NCBI RefSeq assembly: GCF_016907755.1
Contig: NZ_JAFBCN010000001.1
Location: forward strand, 3,658,001 to 3,722,000
Length of the DNA stretch: 64,000 bases
Direction of reading: 5' to 3'
DNA from: Cellulosimicrobium cellulans
GTDB taxonomy: Bacteria; Actinomycetota; Actinomycetes; Actinomycetales; Cellulomonadaceae
Shown: piece after piece, positions 17,906 through 26,747 of the stretch
Numbering within the stretch: position 1 is the first letter of the stretch
Layout: each line of letters starts with the position of its first letter
Translations under genes and position numbers: made by a program
Notes under the pieces: model-generated
Seen by the model: only the letters and a program-made list of their open reading frames with translations
The model's database searches: none
What the model was told of the DNA's origin: nothing

Positions 17906-20383
17906 TCAGGAGTGCGGGACCGTCGCCGTGATGAGGGTGCCGTCGTCGCGGCGGTTGCCGGAGAGCGCGCGCAGGCTCGGGCGGCCGGGCTTCACGGGGC
18001 CCTGACCGTCGAGCGCGACGCGCGTGACCTCACCCGGCACGACCTTCACCCGCTCGCCGCGCACGGTGACCTGCGCGCCGTCGCCGGTCTCGGCGTCGAG
18101 CTCGATCGCGTCGGGGAGCACGGTGACGCGCAGGCGCGAGCCGTGCCACTGGACGCGGAACGTCAGGGACTCCCACTCCTGCGGCAACCGCGGGTCGAAG
18201 GTCAGGTCGCCCTCGGAGTCGCGCATGCCGCCGAACCCGCACGCGAGCGCGGACCACGTGCCGCCCGCGGAGGCGACGTGCACGCCGTCGGCCGCGTTGG
18301 CGTGGAGGTTCGCGAGGTCGACGAACAGCGACGACACGAAGTACTCGAGCGCGAGCTCGTGGTACCCGACCTCGGCCGCGACGATCGACTGCACGACGCC
18401 GGACAGCGTCGAGTCGCCCGTGGTCAACGGGTCGTAGTACTCGAAGTCGGCGAGCTTCTCCTCCGCCGTGAAGTGCTGGCCCTGGAGGAACAGTGCGAGC
18501 ACGACGTCGGCCTGCTTGAGCACCTGGTAGCGGTAGATGACGAGCGGGTGGTAGTGCAGCAGGAGGGGCCGCTTGTCGGCGGGGGTGTGCGCGAGGTCCC
18601 AGATCTCGCGCTCGAGGAAGTGCGAGTCCTGCGGGTGGATGCCGATGCTCTCGGCGTACGGGATCGACATGTGGTCGGCCGCGCGGACCCACTCGGCGGC
18701 CTCGTAGGCGCCGAGCCCGAGCCGGTCCACGAGGAGCGCGTAGTCCTCGGGGTGCTCGGCCTTCATGCGCTCGACGACGATCGCCGCCGCACGCAGGTTG
18801 AACCGCGCCATGACGTTGGTGAAGAGGTTGTCGTTGACGACGGTCGTGTACTCGTCGGGGCCGGTGACGCCGTGGATGTGGAAGTTGTCGTCGCCGTTGG
18901 CGCGCCAGAACCCGAGGTCCTCCCACATGCGCGCGGTCTCGACGAGGACGTCGACGCCCTCGCGGCGCAGGAAGTCGACGTCGCCCGTGGCGCGCACGTA
19001 CTGCACGAGCGCGTAGCTGACGTCGGCGTCGATGTGGTACTGCGCGGTGCCCGCGGCGTAGTAGGCGGACGCCTCCTCGCCGTTGATGGTGCGCCAGGGG
19101 AAGAGCGCGCCCTTCTGCGACAGCTCGCCTGCACGGCGGCGGGCGGCGTCGAGCATCTGGTAGCGGAATCGCAGCGCGTTGCGCGCGTACCGGGGGCTCG
19201 TGTAGGTGAGGAACGGCAGGACGTAGATCTCGGTGTCCCAGAAGTAGTGCCCGCTGTACCCGGAGCCCGTGAGGCCCTTGGCGGGGACGCCGTTGCCCTC
19301 GGCGCGCGCCGTGGCCTGGGCGAGCTGGAACAGGTTCCACCGCACGGCCTGCTGGACGCCGGGCTGGCCGGGGATCTCGACGTCGGAGCGCGCCCAGAAG
19401 TCGTCGAGCCACGCGCGCTGGAGCGCGATCTGGGCGTCGACACCGGTCTCCTGCGCCCGGTCGAGCGTGCGGCGGCAACGGTCGACGAGCTCGCGCGACG
19501 GCACGCCGCGCGACGTGTGGTACGCGACGAGCTTGGTGAGCCGGATGGGCCGACCCGGCTCCGCGTGGATGCGGAACACGTGCTTGGCGAGGTCCTCGTC
19601 GACCTGCGTGCGCACGTCCCACTCGTTCTCGGTCTCGAGCAGGTCGTCCGCCGCGACGGCGAGCGTCATGCCCGAGTTGGTGGCGCGGTAGGAGAGGACG
19701 AGGCGCTCGTCGTCGCCCCACTGTGACTGCGGCTGCAGCACGCGCCCGGCGAACTGGTCGGACTTGCGCGGGTCGAACCCCTCGCCGAGCGACGCAGAGC
19801 GCACGTGGTACTCGTCCTGCCCGTCCTGGCGGTTGAGGATCTGCGACGAGATCGCGACGGGCGCCGCGGCGTCGAGCAGCGTGACCTCGAACGTCATGAT
19901 CGCCAGGTGCCGCTCGACGAACGACACCATGCGCTCGGAGCGGATCTGCACGCGCTTGCCGGACGGCGTGCGCCACAGCAGCTCGCGGCGCAGGACGCCG
20001 TCGCGCAGGTCGAGCGACCGCTCGTAGTCGACGAGGTCCGCGACGGGGAGCAGGAGCGGCTCGTCGTCGACGTACAGCCGGATGACCTTCGCGTCGGGGA
20101 CGTTGACGATCGTCTGCCCGACGCGGGCGAACCCGTACGCCTCCTCGGCGTGCCGGATCGACCAGGTCTCGTGGAACCCGTTGACGAACGTGCCGTGCGA
20201 GTGGGACTCGCGCCCCTCCTCGACGTTGCCGCGCATGCCGAGGTAGCCGTTCGCGACGGCGAAGAGCGTCTCGGTCACGCCGAGGTCCTCGGCGGAGAAC
20301 TGCGACTCGACGAGCCGCCACGGCTCGGCCGGGAAGCGCAGGCGGTCCACGGTGCTCTGCTCGTCAGCGGTCTTGCGGATCAC
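17906..20383 (-). CDS. GH65 glycosyl hydrolase / phosphorylase (maltose, trehalose or kojibiose type)
   Basis: An 825-residue GH65 enzyme: N-terminal super-sandwich domain (about 15-290), (alpha/alpha)6 barrel catalytic domain (about 340-720) and a C-terminal beta cap. The general acid is E511 in TGPDEYTT; GYSGHYFWDTE and the HYHPLVIYR segment are typical. Phosphorylases of this family split an alpha-linked disaccharide with phosphate, releasing beta-glucose 1-phosphate. The overlapping upstream gene encodes a beta-phosphoglucomutase, which supports phosphorolysis. Maltose, trehalose or kojibiose cannot be told apart by eye. GTG 20383 overlaps the previous stop (GTGA). Confidence 0.92.
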   Translation of the reverse strand: MIRKTADEQSTVDRLRFPAEPWRLVESQFSAEDLGVTETLFAVANGYLGMRGNVEEGRESHSHGTFVNGFHETWSIRHAEEAYGFARVGQTIVNVPDAKVIRLYVDDEPLLLPVADLVDYERSLDLRDGVLRRELLWRTPSGKRVQIRSERMVSFVERHLAIMTFEVTLLDAAAPVAISSQILNRQDGQDEYHVRSASLGEGFDPRKSDQFAGRVLQPQSQWGDDERLVLSYRATNSGMTLAVAADDLLETENEWDVRTQVDEDLAKHVFRIHAEPGRPIRLTKLVAYHTSRGVPSRELVDRCRRTLDRAQETGVDAQIALQRAWLDDFWARSDVEIPGQPGVQQAVRWNLFQLAQATARAEGNGVPAKGLTGSGYSGHYFWDTEIYVLPFLTYTSPRYARNALRFRYQMLDAARRRAGELSQKGALFPWRTINGEEASAYYAAGTAQYHIDADVSYALVQYVRATGDVDFLRREGVDVLVETARMWEDLGFWRANGDDNFHIHGVTGPDEYTTVVNDNLFTNVMARFNLRAAAIVVERMKAEHPEDYALLVDRLGLGAYEAAEWVRAADHMSIPYAESIGIHPQDSHFLEREIWDLAHTPADKRPLLLHYHPLVIYRYQVLKQADVVLALFLQGQHFTAEEKLADFEYYDPLTTGDSTLSGVVQSIVAAEVGYHELALEYFVSSLFVDLANLHANAADGVHVASAGGTWSALACGFGGMRDSEGDLTFDPRLPQEWESLTFRVQWHGSRLRVTVLPDAIELDAETGDGAQVTVRGERVKVVPGEVTRVALDGQGPVKPGRPSLRALSGNRRDDGTLITATVPHS

Positions 20384-21153
20384 GCGCTCTCCTCGTCAGG
20401 TCGTGCGGTCGTGGTCGACGCCGCGGCGGCGCGCGGGCGGTCGAGGACCGTCGCGTCCAGGTCGCCCAGGTCGGCGACGACGACGTCGGCCCCGTGCGCG
20501 CGCAGCGCGTCGGCGCCCACGCCGCGGTCGACGCCGAGCACGAGCCCGAACCCGCCTGCGGCGCCCGCCTGGACGCCCGAGAGCGCGTCCTCCACGACGA
20601 TCGCTGCCGCGGCCGGGACGCCGAGGAGCTCGGCCGCCCGCAGGTAGGTGTCGGGGGCCGGCTTGCCGGCGATGTGCTCGCGCGCGGCGACGTTCCCGTC
20701 GACGACGACCTCGAACCGGTCCGCGAGCCCCGCCGCGGCGAGGACCGCGGGCGTGTTGCGCGACGACGACACGACCGCGACCGCGGCCCCCGCGTCGGTC
20801 ACGGCGTCGAGGAAGCGCACCGAGCCCGGGTAGGGCGCGATGCCCTCTTCGGCGAACATGCGGTTGACGATCTCGTCCTTGCGGTTGCCGAGCGCCGTCA
20901 CCGTGCCGTCGCCGGGGGCGTCGGACGCGTCCCCGCGGGGCAGCTCGACGCCGCGCGACGCGAGGAAGGTCGCGACGCCGTCGTACCGAGGCTTGCCGTC
21001 GATCGACGCGAAGTAGTCTGCGGCGGTGTAGGGGGCGAGCCCGTGCGCCGCGCAGTAGGGCGCGAACAGGCGTTCCCAGGCGCGCATGTGGATCTCGGCG
21101 GTCGGCGTGAGGACGCCGTCGAGGTCGAACAGCACGGCTCGCAGCAAGGGCAT
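20380..21153 (-). CDS. HAD-family beta-phosphoglucomutase
   Basis: A 257-residue HAD hydrolase-fold enzyme. Motif I is FDLDGVLTPT with nucleophile D10 and acid/base D12. The cap domain lies at about 18-110, motif II is VVSSSRNT, the lysine is in GKPAPD and motif IV is VVEDALSG. Together with the coupled GH65 gene it most likely converts beta-glucose 1-phosphate to glucose 6-phosphate. Start ATG 21153 has AAGGA upstream, so an in-frame 41-residue extension to 21276 is not needed. It is the first gene of the two-gene unit. Confidence 0.9.
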   Translation of the reverse strand: MPLLRAVLFDLDGVLTPTAEIHMRAWERLFAPYCAAHGLAPYTAADYFASIDGKPRYDGVATFLASRGVELPRGDASDAPGDGTVTALGNRKDEIVNRMFAEEGIAPYPGSVRFLDAVTDAGAAVAVVSSSRNTPAVLAAAGLADRFEVVVDGNVAAREHIAGKPAPDTYLRAAELLGVPAAAAIVVEDALSGVQAGAAGGFGLVLGVDRGVGADALRAHGADVVVADLGDLDATVLDRPRAAAASTTTARPDEESA

Positions 21154-21322
21154 GGGGGTCCTTCGCGGTGAGGGGACGGGATCGGCGCCGGGCCACGTCC
21201 GTGCCGTCCGGAGAGCCGGGGCGCGGCCGTCCGCACGTCGCCGTCGTGACCGCCGCGCGAGGTCAAGCGTACGCACGACGAGCGGTGCGCGGGAAGCCGC
21301 CGAGCCGACGCCCAGGTAGCGC

Positions 21323-22372
21323 TCAGGCGTGGGCGCGCTCGGCCAGGACGTCGGCGACGCGGCCGAGGTTCGCGAGCAGCGCGCGGTGCTCGTCGGGGGT
21401 GCCCACGACGCCGCGGCCCGGCCCTCCCCCGGCCGCGCGCGAGGCGCCCAGGAGCGTCACGTCGTCGAGCGCGGCGAGCGGGAGCCCGATGCGGCGCCAC
21501 GGCACGCTGACCGCGTCGGCGAGCTCGCCCAGCGCGGGGCCGGCACACTGCGACACCTTCGCGGGCGGGAGCGCGGCCCAGAGGCCGACGCCCCGCTCGA
21601 CCGCACGGGCGACGGTCTCCCACAGCCGCTCGTCCCACGCGCCGACCGCGAGGCCGACGGCGTCCGCGCCCGCGAGCACGACGGGCGCCACCCCCACCCG
21701 GGCGGGCCCCACGTGGACGACGGTCGACGCCGACGCGGCGCGCGCGGCGTCGAGCACGGGCCGCAGCCCCTCCACGAGGTCCGGGCCCGGTACCGCCCGC
21801 AGGCGCGAGTAGCCCGAGAACGACGGGAGCACGCCCGCCCCGACCTGGGCGAGCAGCGGCTCGTCGACCTGCACGACGACGTCCGCCCCGGGGACCTGCC
21901 GGCGCACCTGCGCGACGTGGTCACCCACGGCCACGGCGAGCGCCTGCACCACCTCGCGCACCGCTCCCCGGTCGGACAGCACGCGGTCGCCGCGCGCGAG
22001 GTAGAGGTCGGCGGCGAGCGTCCACGGCCCGGTGACGGTCACGGCGAGCGGACCGGAGTACCCGGCGCCCGCGATGGCGAGCGCCTCGAGGTCCTCGCGC
22101 AGGTACGCGTCGGCCCGGCGCAGGTCCGCACCCCCGTGGTCCGCGAGCTTCCAGCCGTGCGGCCCCAGCTCGACCGGGAGGCCGGGCAGCAGCGCGGCCG
22201 TCCGCCCGGTCGCGTCCGCGCCGGGGCCGCGCCCCGCGAGCTGGACGAGGAACGGCACCCCGCGCACGCCCGTCGGGACCTCGGCGAGGTCGCCGAGCAC
22301 GGTGAGCTGCGCCTCCAGCACGTCCGCGCCCTCGCCGCCGGGCCACGGGCCGAGCCCGCTCACCGCGGTCAC
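21323..22372 (-). CDS. MetE-like (cobalamin-independent methionine synthase C-terminal domain) protein
   Basis: A 349-residue single-barrel protein resembling the C-terminal half of MetE, as found in many Actinobacteria between mnmA and ligA and often annotated methionine synthase. Family features include the N-terminal GLGPWPG, GPWTLA, VQVDEPLLAQVG and a GLAVGAW strand. In MetE a zinc ligand pair reads HxC; here the matching strand appears to read VVHVGPA with no cysteine. Full-length MetE is ~750 residues, so the folate-binding N-terminal half is missing as in its relatives. Methyl transfer to homocysteine is therefore doubtful. GTG 22372 (GGGGG six bases upstream) is chosen; GTG 22387 is possible. 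Confidence 0.75.
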   Translation of the reverse strand: MTAVSGLGPWPGGEGADVLEAQLTVLGDLAEVPTGVRGVPFLVQLAGRGPGADATGRTAALLPGLPVELGPHGWKLADHGGADLRRADAYLREDLEALAIAGAGYSGPLAVTVTGPWTLAADLYLARGDRVLSDRGAVREVVQALAVAVGDHVAQVRRQVPGADVVVQVDEPLLAQVGAGVLPSFSGYSRLRAVPGPDLVEGLRPVLDAARAASASTVVHVGPARVGVAPVVLAGADAVGLAVGAWDERLWETVARAVERGVGLWAALPPAKVSQCAGPALGELADAVSVPWRRIGLPLAALDDVTLLGASRAAGGGPGRGVVGTPDEHRALLANLGRVADVLAERAHA

Positions 22373-22545
22373 GCCGCGCCCCCGCACGAGCCCTCGGCCC
22401 GGGCGCCGCCCGACCTCTCGTCACGAACCACGTGCCGTCCACCTCTCTTCAGGAGCACACTAGGAAACCGAGCCGTGCCGCGACCCCGCCGGGGTCCGGG
22501 GGCCGCGCGGCCGCCTAGCACGAGGGTGTGCGGAAGGGCCACGAC

Positions 22546-22974
22546 ATGGGCACGCACGAGAACAAGGCCACGGCGGTCGCCGTGCACACGCGCGCGATCC
22601 CCGGCAACCACGGCGACGCGCTCGCGACGCTGCTCGCACCCGGGTTTCGCAACCACGACACGTCGCCCGGCTGCGAGGGCGGCGCCGACGCGCTCCTCGC
22701 GATGATGCACTGGTACGACGAGGCGTTCGAGGACCAGCGCGTCGAGATCCTGCACGCGGTCGCCGAGGGCGACCTCGTCGCGCTGCACGTCGAGCTCAGC
22801 GCGCGGCACACCGGGTTCTTCCGCGGCGTCGCCCCGACGGGCCGTCGCTTCCAGGTGCGCGAGATGCACGTGCTGCGCTTCGCCGAGGGCCAGGAGGTCG
22901 AGCACTGGTGCGTGCGCGACGAGTCCGCGCTCGTGCGCGCGCTCGCTCACCCCGCGCCCGTCGGCGTCGGCTGA
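22546..22974 (+). CDS. SnoaL-like ester cyclase / nuclear-transport-factor-2-fold protein
   Basis: A 142-residue SnoaL/NTF2-like protein. Family-type segments are [10 protein letters not shown] near the N-terminus, [12 protein letters not shown] in the middle and [20 protein letters not shown] near the end. Such proteins range from polyketide cyclases to non-catalytic small-molecule binders; no pathway partner is nearby, so function is open. ATG 22546 has GGAAGGG seven bases upstream; GTG 22528 is an alternative. The only plus-strand gene inside this minus-strand block; its 3' end overlaps the end of mnmA by 28 bp. Confidence 0.78.
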   Translation: MGTHENKATAVAVHTRAIPGNHGDALATLLAPGFRNHDTSPGCEGGADALLAMMHWYDEAFEDQRVEILHAVAEGDLVALHVELSARHTGFFRGVAPTGRRFQVREMHVLRFAEGQEVEHWCVRDESALVRALAHPAPVGVG

Positions 22975-24125
22975 CCGGCTGACCGACCTGCCGACCGTGC
23001 CGCCGAGCGGTAGGCGCGGTCCACGGTGGCCTGGCCGAGCACGCGCGCGCCGGCGTAGACGACGAGCGACTGCCCGGCCGCGACGCCCCGGAGCGGCGTG
23101 CCCGTGAGCTCGACCTCCATCGCGTCGCCGACGGCCCGGACCCGGGCCGCGACCGGGGCACCGTGCGCGCGGACCTGCACCTCGACGTCGGCCTGCTCCC
23201 CCGCCGCCGGGCGCGCGTCGTCGAACCAGACCGCCGCGCCGGCCTCGACGCGGTCGACGCTCAGCAGCTCGGTCGGCCCGACGACCACGCGGTTGCTCGC
23301 GGGCTGCACGTCGAGCACGTACCGCGGACGGCCGTCCGGTGCGGGGCGGTCGATGCCCAGGCCCTTGCGCTGGCCGACGGTGTAGGCGTAGGCGCCGTCG
23401 TGCTCGCCGAGCACCGTCCCCTCGGCGTCGACGATCTCGCCCGGGCGCGCGCCCAGCCGGTCGCGGAGGAAGCCCTGGGTGTCGCCGTCGGCGACGAAGC
23501 AGATGTCGTACGAGTCGGGCTTCGCGGACACCGACAGCCCACGGCGCGCGGCCTCGGCGCGCACCTCGTCCTTCGACGCGAAGTCCCCGAGCGGGAACAT
23601 CGCGCGTGCCAGGCGCTCGGGGCCCATGACCGCGAGCACGTAGGACTGGTCCTTCGCCGAGTTCGGGGAGCGGTGCAGCTCCTGCACGGGGCGCACCCCG
23701 CCCGGCGCGGACGCGTCGGCCGCCTCGCGCGTCACGACGCGCGCGTAGTGGCCCGTCGCGACGGCGTCGAAGCCGAGCGCGGTCGCCTTGTCGAGCAGCG
23801 CCTCGAACTTGATGTGCTCGTTGCAGCGCACGCACGGGTTGGGCGTGCGACCCGCCTCGTACTCCGCGAGGAAGTCGGCGACGACCGTGTCCTCGAACCG
23901 CTCCGAGAGGTCCCACACGTAGTACGGGATGCCCAGCACGTCGGCCGCGCGCCGCGCGTCCCCCGCGTCCTCGATCGAGCAGCACCCGCGCGAGCCGGTC
24001 CGGAACTGGTCGCGGTTGCGCGACAGCGCCATGTGGACGCCCACGACCTCGTGCCCCGCCTCGACGGCGAGCGCCGCGGCGACGGCCGAGTCGACACCGC
24101 CCGACATGGCGGCCAGGACCCTCAC
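22947..24125 (-). CDS. mnmA: tRNA-specific 2-thiouridylase MnmA
   Basis: A 392-residue enzyme that puts the 2-thio group on wobble U34 of Lys, Glu and Gln tRNAs. It has the PP-loop AMSGGVDSA at the N-terminus, the first catalytic cysteine in TPNPCVRCN, the second in YDICFV, and the C-terminal OB-like domain. GTG 24125 overlaps the stop of the cysteine desulfurase gene (GTGA), which fits since that enzyme supplies the sulfur. The C-terminal tail of ~15 residues is repetitive (SAG/RSA) and runs into the convergent SnoaL-like gene. Confidence 0.96.
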   Translation of the reverse strand: MRVLAAMSGGVDSAVAAALAVEAGHEVVGVHMALSRNRDQFRTGSRGCCSIEDAGDARRAADVLGIPYYVWDLSERFEDTVVADFLAEYEAGRTPNPCVRCNEHIKFEALLDKATALGFDAVATGHYARVVTREAADASAPGGVRPVQELHRSPNSAKDQSYVLAVMGPERLARAMFPLGDFASKDEVRAEAARRGLSVSAKPDSYDICFVADGDTQGFLRDRLGARPGEIVDAEGTVLGEHDGAYAYTVGQRKGLGIDRPAPDGRPRYVLDVQPASNRVVVGPTELLSVDRVEAGAAVWFDDARPAAGEQADVEVQVRAHGAPVAARVRAVGDAMEVELTGTPLRGVAAGQSLVVYAGARVLGQATVDRAYRSAARSAGRSAGQPTPTGAG

Positions 24126-25405
24126 GCGGCACCTCCCGCGCGGGTCGGGACCGCGGTGCGGGTCGGGACCGCGGCGCGCGTCGGTCCGGACGCGAGCCCC
24201 GCGGCCCGCGCACGCTCGACGGCGGGGGGCAGGGCGTCGAGGAGGCGCGCGACGTCGTCGGGCGTGGACGTGGCGCCGAGCGTGAACCGGAGCGCGCCGC
24301 GCGCGTCCTGCTCGGGCATGCCCATCGCGAGCAGCACGTGGGACGGCTGCGGCACGCCGGCCTGGCACGCGGAGCCGGTCGAGGCCTGCACGCCGGCGGA
24401 GTCGAGCAGGTAGAGGAGCGAGTCGCCCTCGGCGCCGCGGAACGTGAAGTGCGCGTTGCCGGGCAGGCGGACGGCGGCGGGGCCCCCGGACCCGGGCTCG
24501 GGCCCGCTGAGGAGCGCGTCGGGGACGCGCTCGCGGACGCCCGCGACGAGCTCGTCGCGCAGCGCCCTCAGGTGGGCCGCGCGCTCCTCGCGGTGCGCGA
24601 CGGCCTCGGCGACCGCGACGCCGAACGCGCGGATCGCGGGCGCGTCGAGCGTGCCGGAGCGCACGCCGCGCTCCTGGCCCCCGCCGTGCAGGACGGGGGT
24701 GAGGGGCGCGTCGCGCCGGGCGACGAGCGCGCCGACGCCGACGGGGCCGCCGAGCTTGTGGCCGGACACGGTCATCGCGTCGAGGCCGCTCGCCGCGAAG
24801 TCGACCGGGACCTGGCCGACCGCCTGGACCGCGTCGGAGTGCACGGGGATGCCGTGCGGGCGCGCGAGCTGCACGACCTCCTGGACGGGCTGGAGCGTCC
24901 CGACCTCGTTGTTCGCCCACATGACGGAGATCAGCGCGATCTCGTCGGCGTGCTCCGCGACCTCGGCCCGCAGCGCCGCGAGGTCCACGCGGCCGTCGCC
25001 GTCGACGGGCAGGAGCACGATCTCGGCGCCGGCGTGCTCGGCCATCCAGAACGCGGGGTCGAGCACCGCGTGGTGCTCGACCGCCGAGACGACGATCCGC
25101 CGGCGGCGCGGGTCGGTCGTGCGCCGGCCCCAGAACAGGCCCTTGATCGCGAGGTTGTCCGCCTCGGTGCCCCCCGCGGTGAACACGACCTCGCTCGGGC
25201 GCGCGCCGAGCGCCGCGGCGATCGACTCGCGCGCCTCCTCGACCGTGCGACGGGCGGCACGCCCCGCGGCGTGCAGCGAGGACGGGTTGCCGGTGCGCGA
25301 CAGCTCGTCGACGAAGGCCTCGCGCGCCGCCGCGGACAGCGGCGTCGTGGCGGCGTGGTCGAGGTAGGCCGCCGTCGCAGGGACGGGGCCGGAGGCGTGG
25401 GTCAC
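24122..25405 (-). CDS. cysteine desulfurase (NifS/IscS family)
   Basis: A 427-residue PLP enzyme that takes sulfur from cysteine, giving alanine and a persulfide for thiolation or Fe-S assembly. Landmarks: [10 protein letters not shown] at the start, AVEHHAV, the PLP lysine in VSGHKLGGP and the active cysteine in STGSACQAG. Position directly before mnmA points to tRNA thiolation. The last ~25 residues are a non-conserved tail with an in-frame 18-bp tandem duplication (AVPTRT / AVPTRA). GTG 25405 is taken because TAGACT lies eight bases upstream; GTG 25411 and 25435 are in frame as alternatives. Confidence 0.95.
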   Translation of the reverse strand: MTHASGPVPATAAYLDHAATTPLSAAAREAFVDELSRTGNPSSLHAAGRAARRTVEEARESIAAALGARPSEVVFTAGGTEADNLAIKGLFWGRRTTDPRRRRIVVSAVEHHAVLDPAFWMAEHAGAEIVLLPVDGDGRVDLAALRAEVAEHADEIALISVMWANNEVGTLQPVQEVVQLARPHGIPVHSDAVQAVGQVPVDFAASGLDAMTVSGHKLGGPVGVGALVARRDAPLTPVLHGGGQERGVRSGTLDAPAIRAFGVAVAEAVAHREERAAHLRALRDELVAGVRERVPDALLSGPEPGSGGPAAVRLPGNAHFTFRGAEGDSLLYLLDSAGVQASTGSACQAGVPQPSHVLLAMGMPEQDARGALRFTLGATSTPDDVARLLDALPPAVERARAAGLASGPTRAAVPTRTAVPTRAGGAA

Positions 25406-25413
25406 GGTCACCC

Positions 25414-25419
25414 AGTCTA
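25414..25419 (-). promoter_or_regulatory. -10 box of a probable leaderless promoter (cysteine desulfurase)
   Basis: TAGACT on the minus strand, eight bases before GTG 25405. Confidence 0.45.
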
Positions 25420-25482
25420 CGAACCATCGCGGCACCCTCGTTCCGAGGGGTGGGCGGCGCTGGACATCCCGGCAAGAAGCGC

Positions 25483-25488
25483 TAGGTT
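25483..25488 (+). promoter_or_regulatory. possible -10 box of the phosphotransferase gene
   Basis: TAGGTT on the plus strand, about 138 bases before ATG 25626, implying an untranslated leader of about 130 nt. No -35 box is obvious. Confidence 0.3.
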
Positions 25489-25625
25489 GTCAGAGGTCTG
25501 CGCCCGGCCGTCGCCGGGCGCTCGTCCTGGTCGCAGGACCGCCGTCGCGCGCCACACGTCGCCGCGGGACGGAAACGTGCCGAGGACGAGACCGTCCAGC
25601 CACCGACAGGGGAAGTGGCATCTCG

Positions 25626-26672
25626 ATGCCCGACGACGCCGCACGGCCCGCCGTCGAGGCCGCCGGAGACGTCCCGGTCGCCTCGGGCGGCGGTCGCCTG
25701 CTCTGGGGAGACCTGCCGCTCGCGCTGCGCGACGAGCTCGAGGCCGTCGCCGGCGGGCGGGTCGTGCAGGAGCGCTCGATCTCGTCCGGGTTCAGCCCCG
25801 GACTCGCCTCCGTCCTCACGTTCGACGACGGTGCCCGCCTCTTCGTCAAGGCGGCGCGGACCGCGGACGAGCCCGTGGCGGCCAACCTCCACCGCGCCGA
25901 GGCGAAGGTCGCGACCCGGCTGCCCCGCGACGTCCCGGCCCCGCGCTTCGCGTGGGGTCACGGGGACGGCGACTGGATCGCGCTCGCCTTCGAGGTCGTG
26001 GACGGGCACGTGCCCGCCACGCCCTGGGACCCCGACGAGCTCGACCGGGTCCTGACCACCCTCGTCCGCGTCGCGTCCGTCCCGGGGGCCCGTGCCATGC
26101 GCCTGCCGCCGACCGGGCCCGACTTCGCCGACATGGCGACCGGGTGGCGAGCGCTGCGCGAGGACCCCGACCCGCGCCTGGCCGCGGTCTCGCCGTGGGC
26201 CGCCGCGCACCTCGACGCGCTCGCGGAGGCCGAGCGCGGGGCGCTCGTGGCGTGCGAGGGCGAGTCGTTCGTGCACGGCGACCTGCGCGCCGACAACGTC
26301 CTCCTCACCCCGGAGAAGGTCTACCTCGTCGACTGGCCGCACGCGTCGCGCGGCGCCGCCTGGCTCGACCTCGCGATGTTCCTGCCCAGCGTCGTCATGC
26401 AGGGCGTCGTGGACGTCTGCGAGCCGGTCACGGTGAGCGCCGACACGACCCGACGCGCGCGCGGCGGCGCGTGGGCGGCGTCGACCTTCGCCGCGCACCC
26501 CCTCGGGAGTGACGTGCACCCCGCCGACCTGCGGTCGGTCGTCGCCGGGATCGCGGGATACTTCCTGCACTCCGCGCGCAAGCCCGCCGTCCCGACGATC
26601 CCCCGCCTGCGCGCGTTCCAGCGCGCCCAGGGTGTCGCCGCCGTCGCGTGGCTGGAGCACCTGGGTCTCTGA
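25626..26672 (+). CDS. aminoglycoside phosphotransferase (APH) family kinase
   Basis: A 348-residue protein-kinase-like phosphotransferase. The catalytic loop is SFVHGDLRADN and the metal-binding aspartate follows in YLVDWPHAS; the ATP lysine lies in ARLFVKAAR. Members phosphorylate small molecules such as sugars, choline or, rarely, antibiotics; nothing here shows drug resistance. The start has a GGGGAAG ribosome site. It stands alone, divergent from the cysteine desulfurase gene, and ends at a strong terminator. Confidence 0.85.
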   Translation: MPDDAARPAVEAAGDVPVASGGGRLLWGDLPLALRDELEAVAGGRVVQERSISSGFSPGLASVLTFDDGARLFVKAARTADEPVAANLHRAEAKVATRLPRDVPAPRFAWGHGDGDWIALAFEVVDGHVPATPWDPDELDRVLTTLVRVASVPGARAMRLPPTGPDFADMATGWRALREDPDPRLAAVSPWAAAHLDALAEAERGALVACEGESFVHGDLRADNVLLTPEKVYLVDWPHASRGAAWLDLAMFLPSVVMQGVVDVCEPVTVSADTTRRARGGAWAASTFAAHPLGSDVHPADLRSVVAGIAGYFLHSARKPAVPTIPRLRAFQRAQGVAAVAWLEHLGL

Positions 26673-26689
26673 GCGGGCCTCCGAGCGGA

Positions 26690-26734
26690 CGACGGAGGGG
26701 CCCCGCGCCGTCGCGACGCCGGGCCCCTCGGTCG
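26690..26734. terminator. bidirectional terminator
   Basis: A 14-bp stem with one mismatch (26690-26703 with 26721-26734) around a 17-nt loop, between the convergent phosphotransferase and PhoX genes. Confidence 0.75.
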
Positions 26735-26747
26735 TGCGGGAGTCGCG

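Noticed and set aside
24130-24180. Tandem 18-bp repeat near the 3' end of the cysteine desulfurase gene as a regulatory or CRISPR-like element
   Set aside because: It is in frame and codes for a duplicated AVPTR motif in the protein tail; a simple coding duplication.
25626-26672. Aminoglycoside resistance gene
   Set aside because: The APH fold is shared by many metabolic kinases and nothing beyond the general fold points to drug inactivation.
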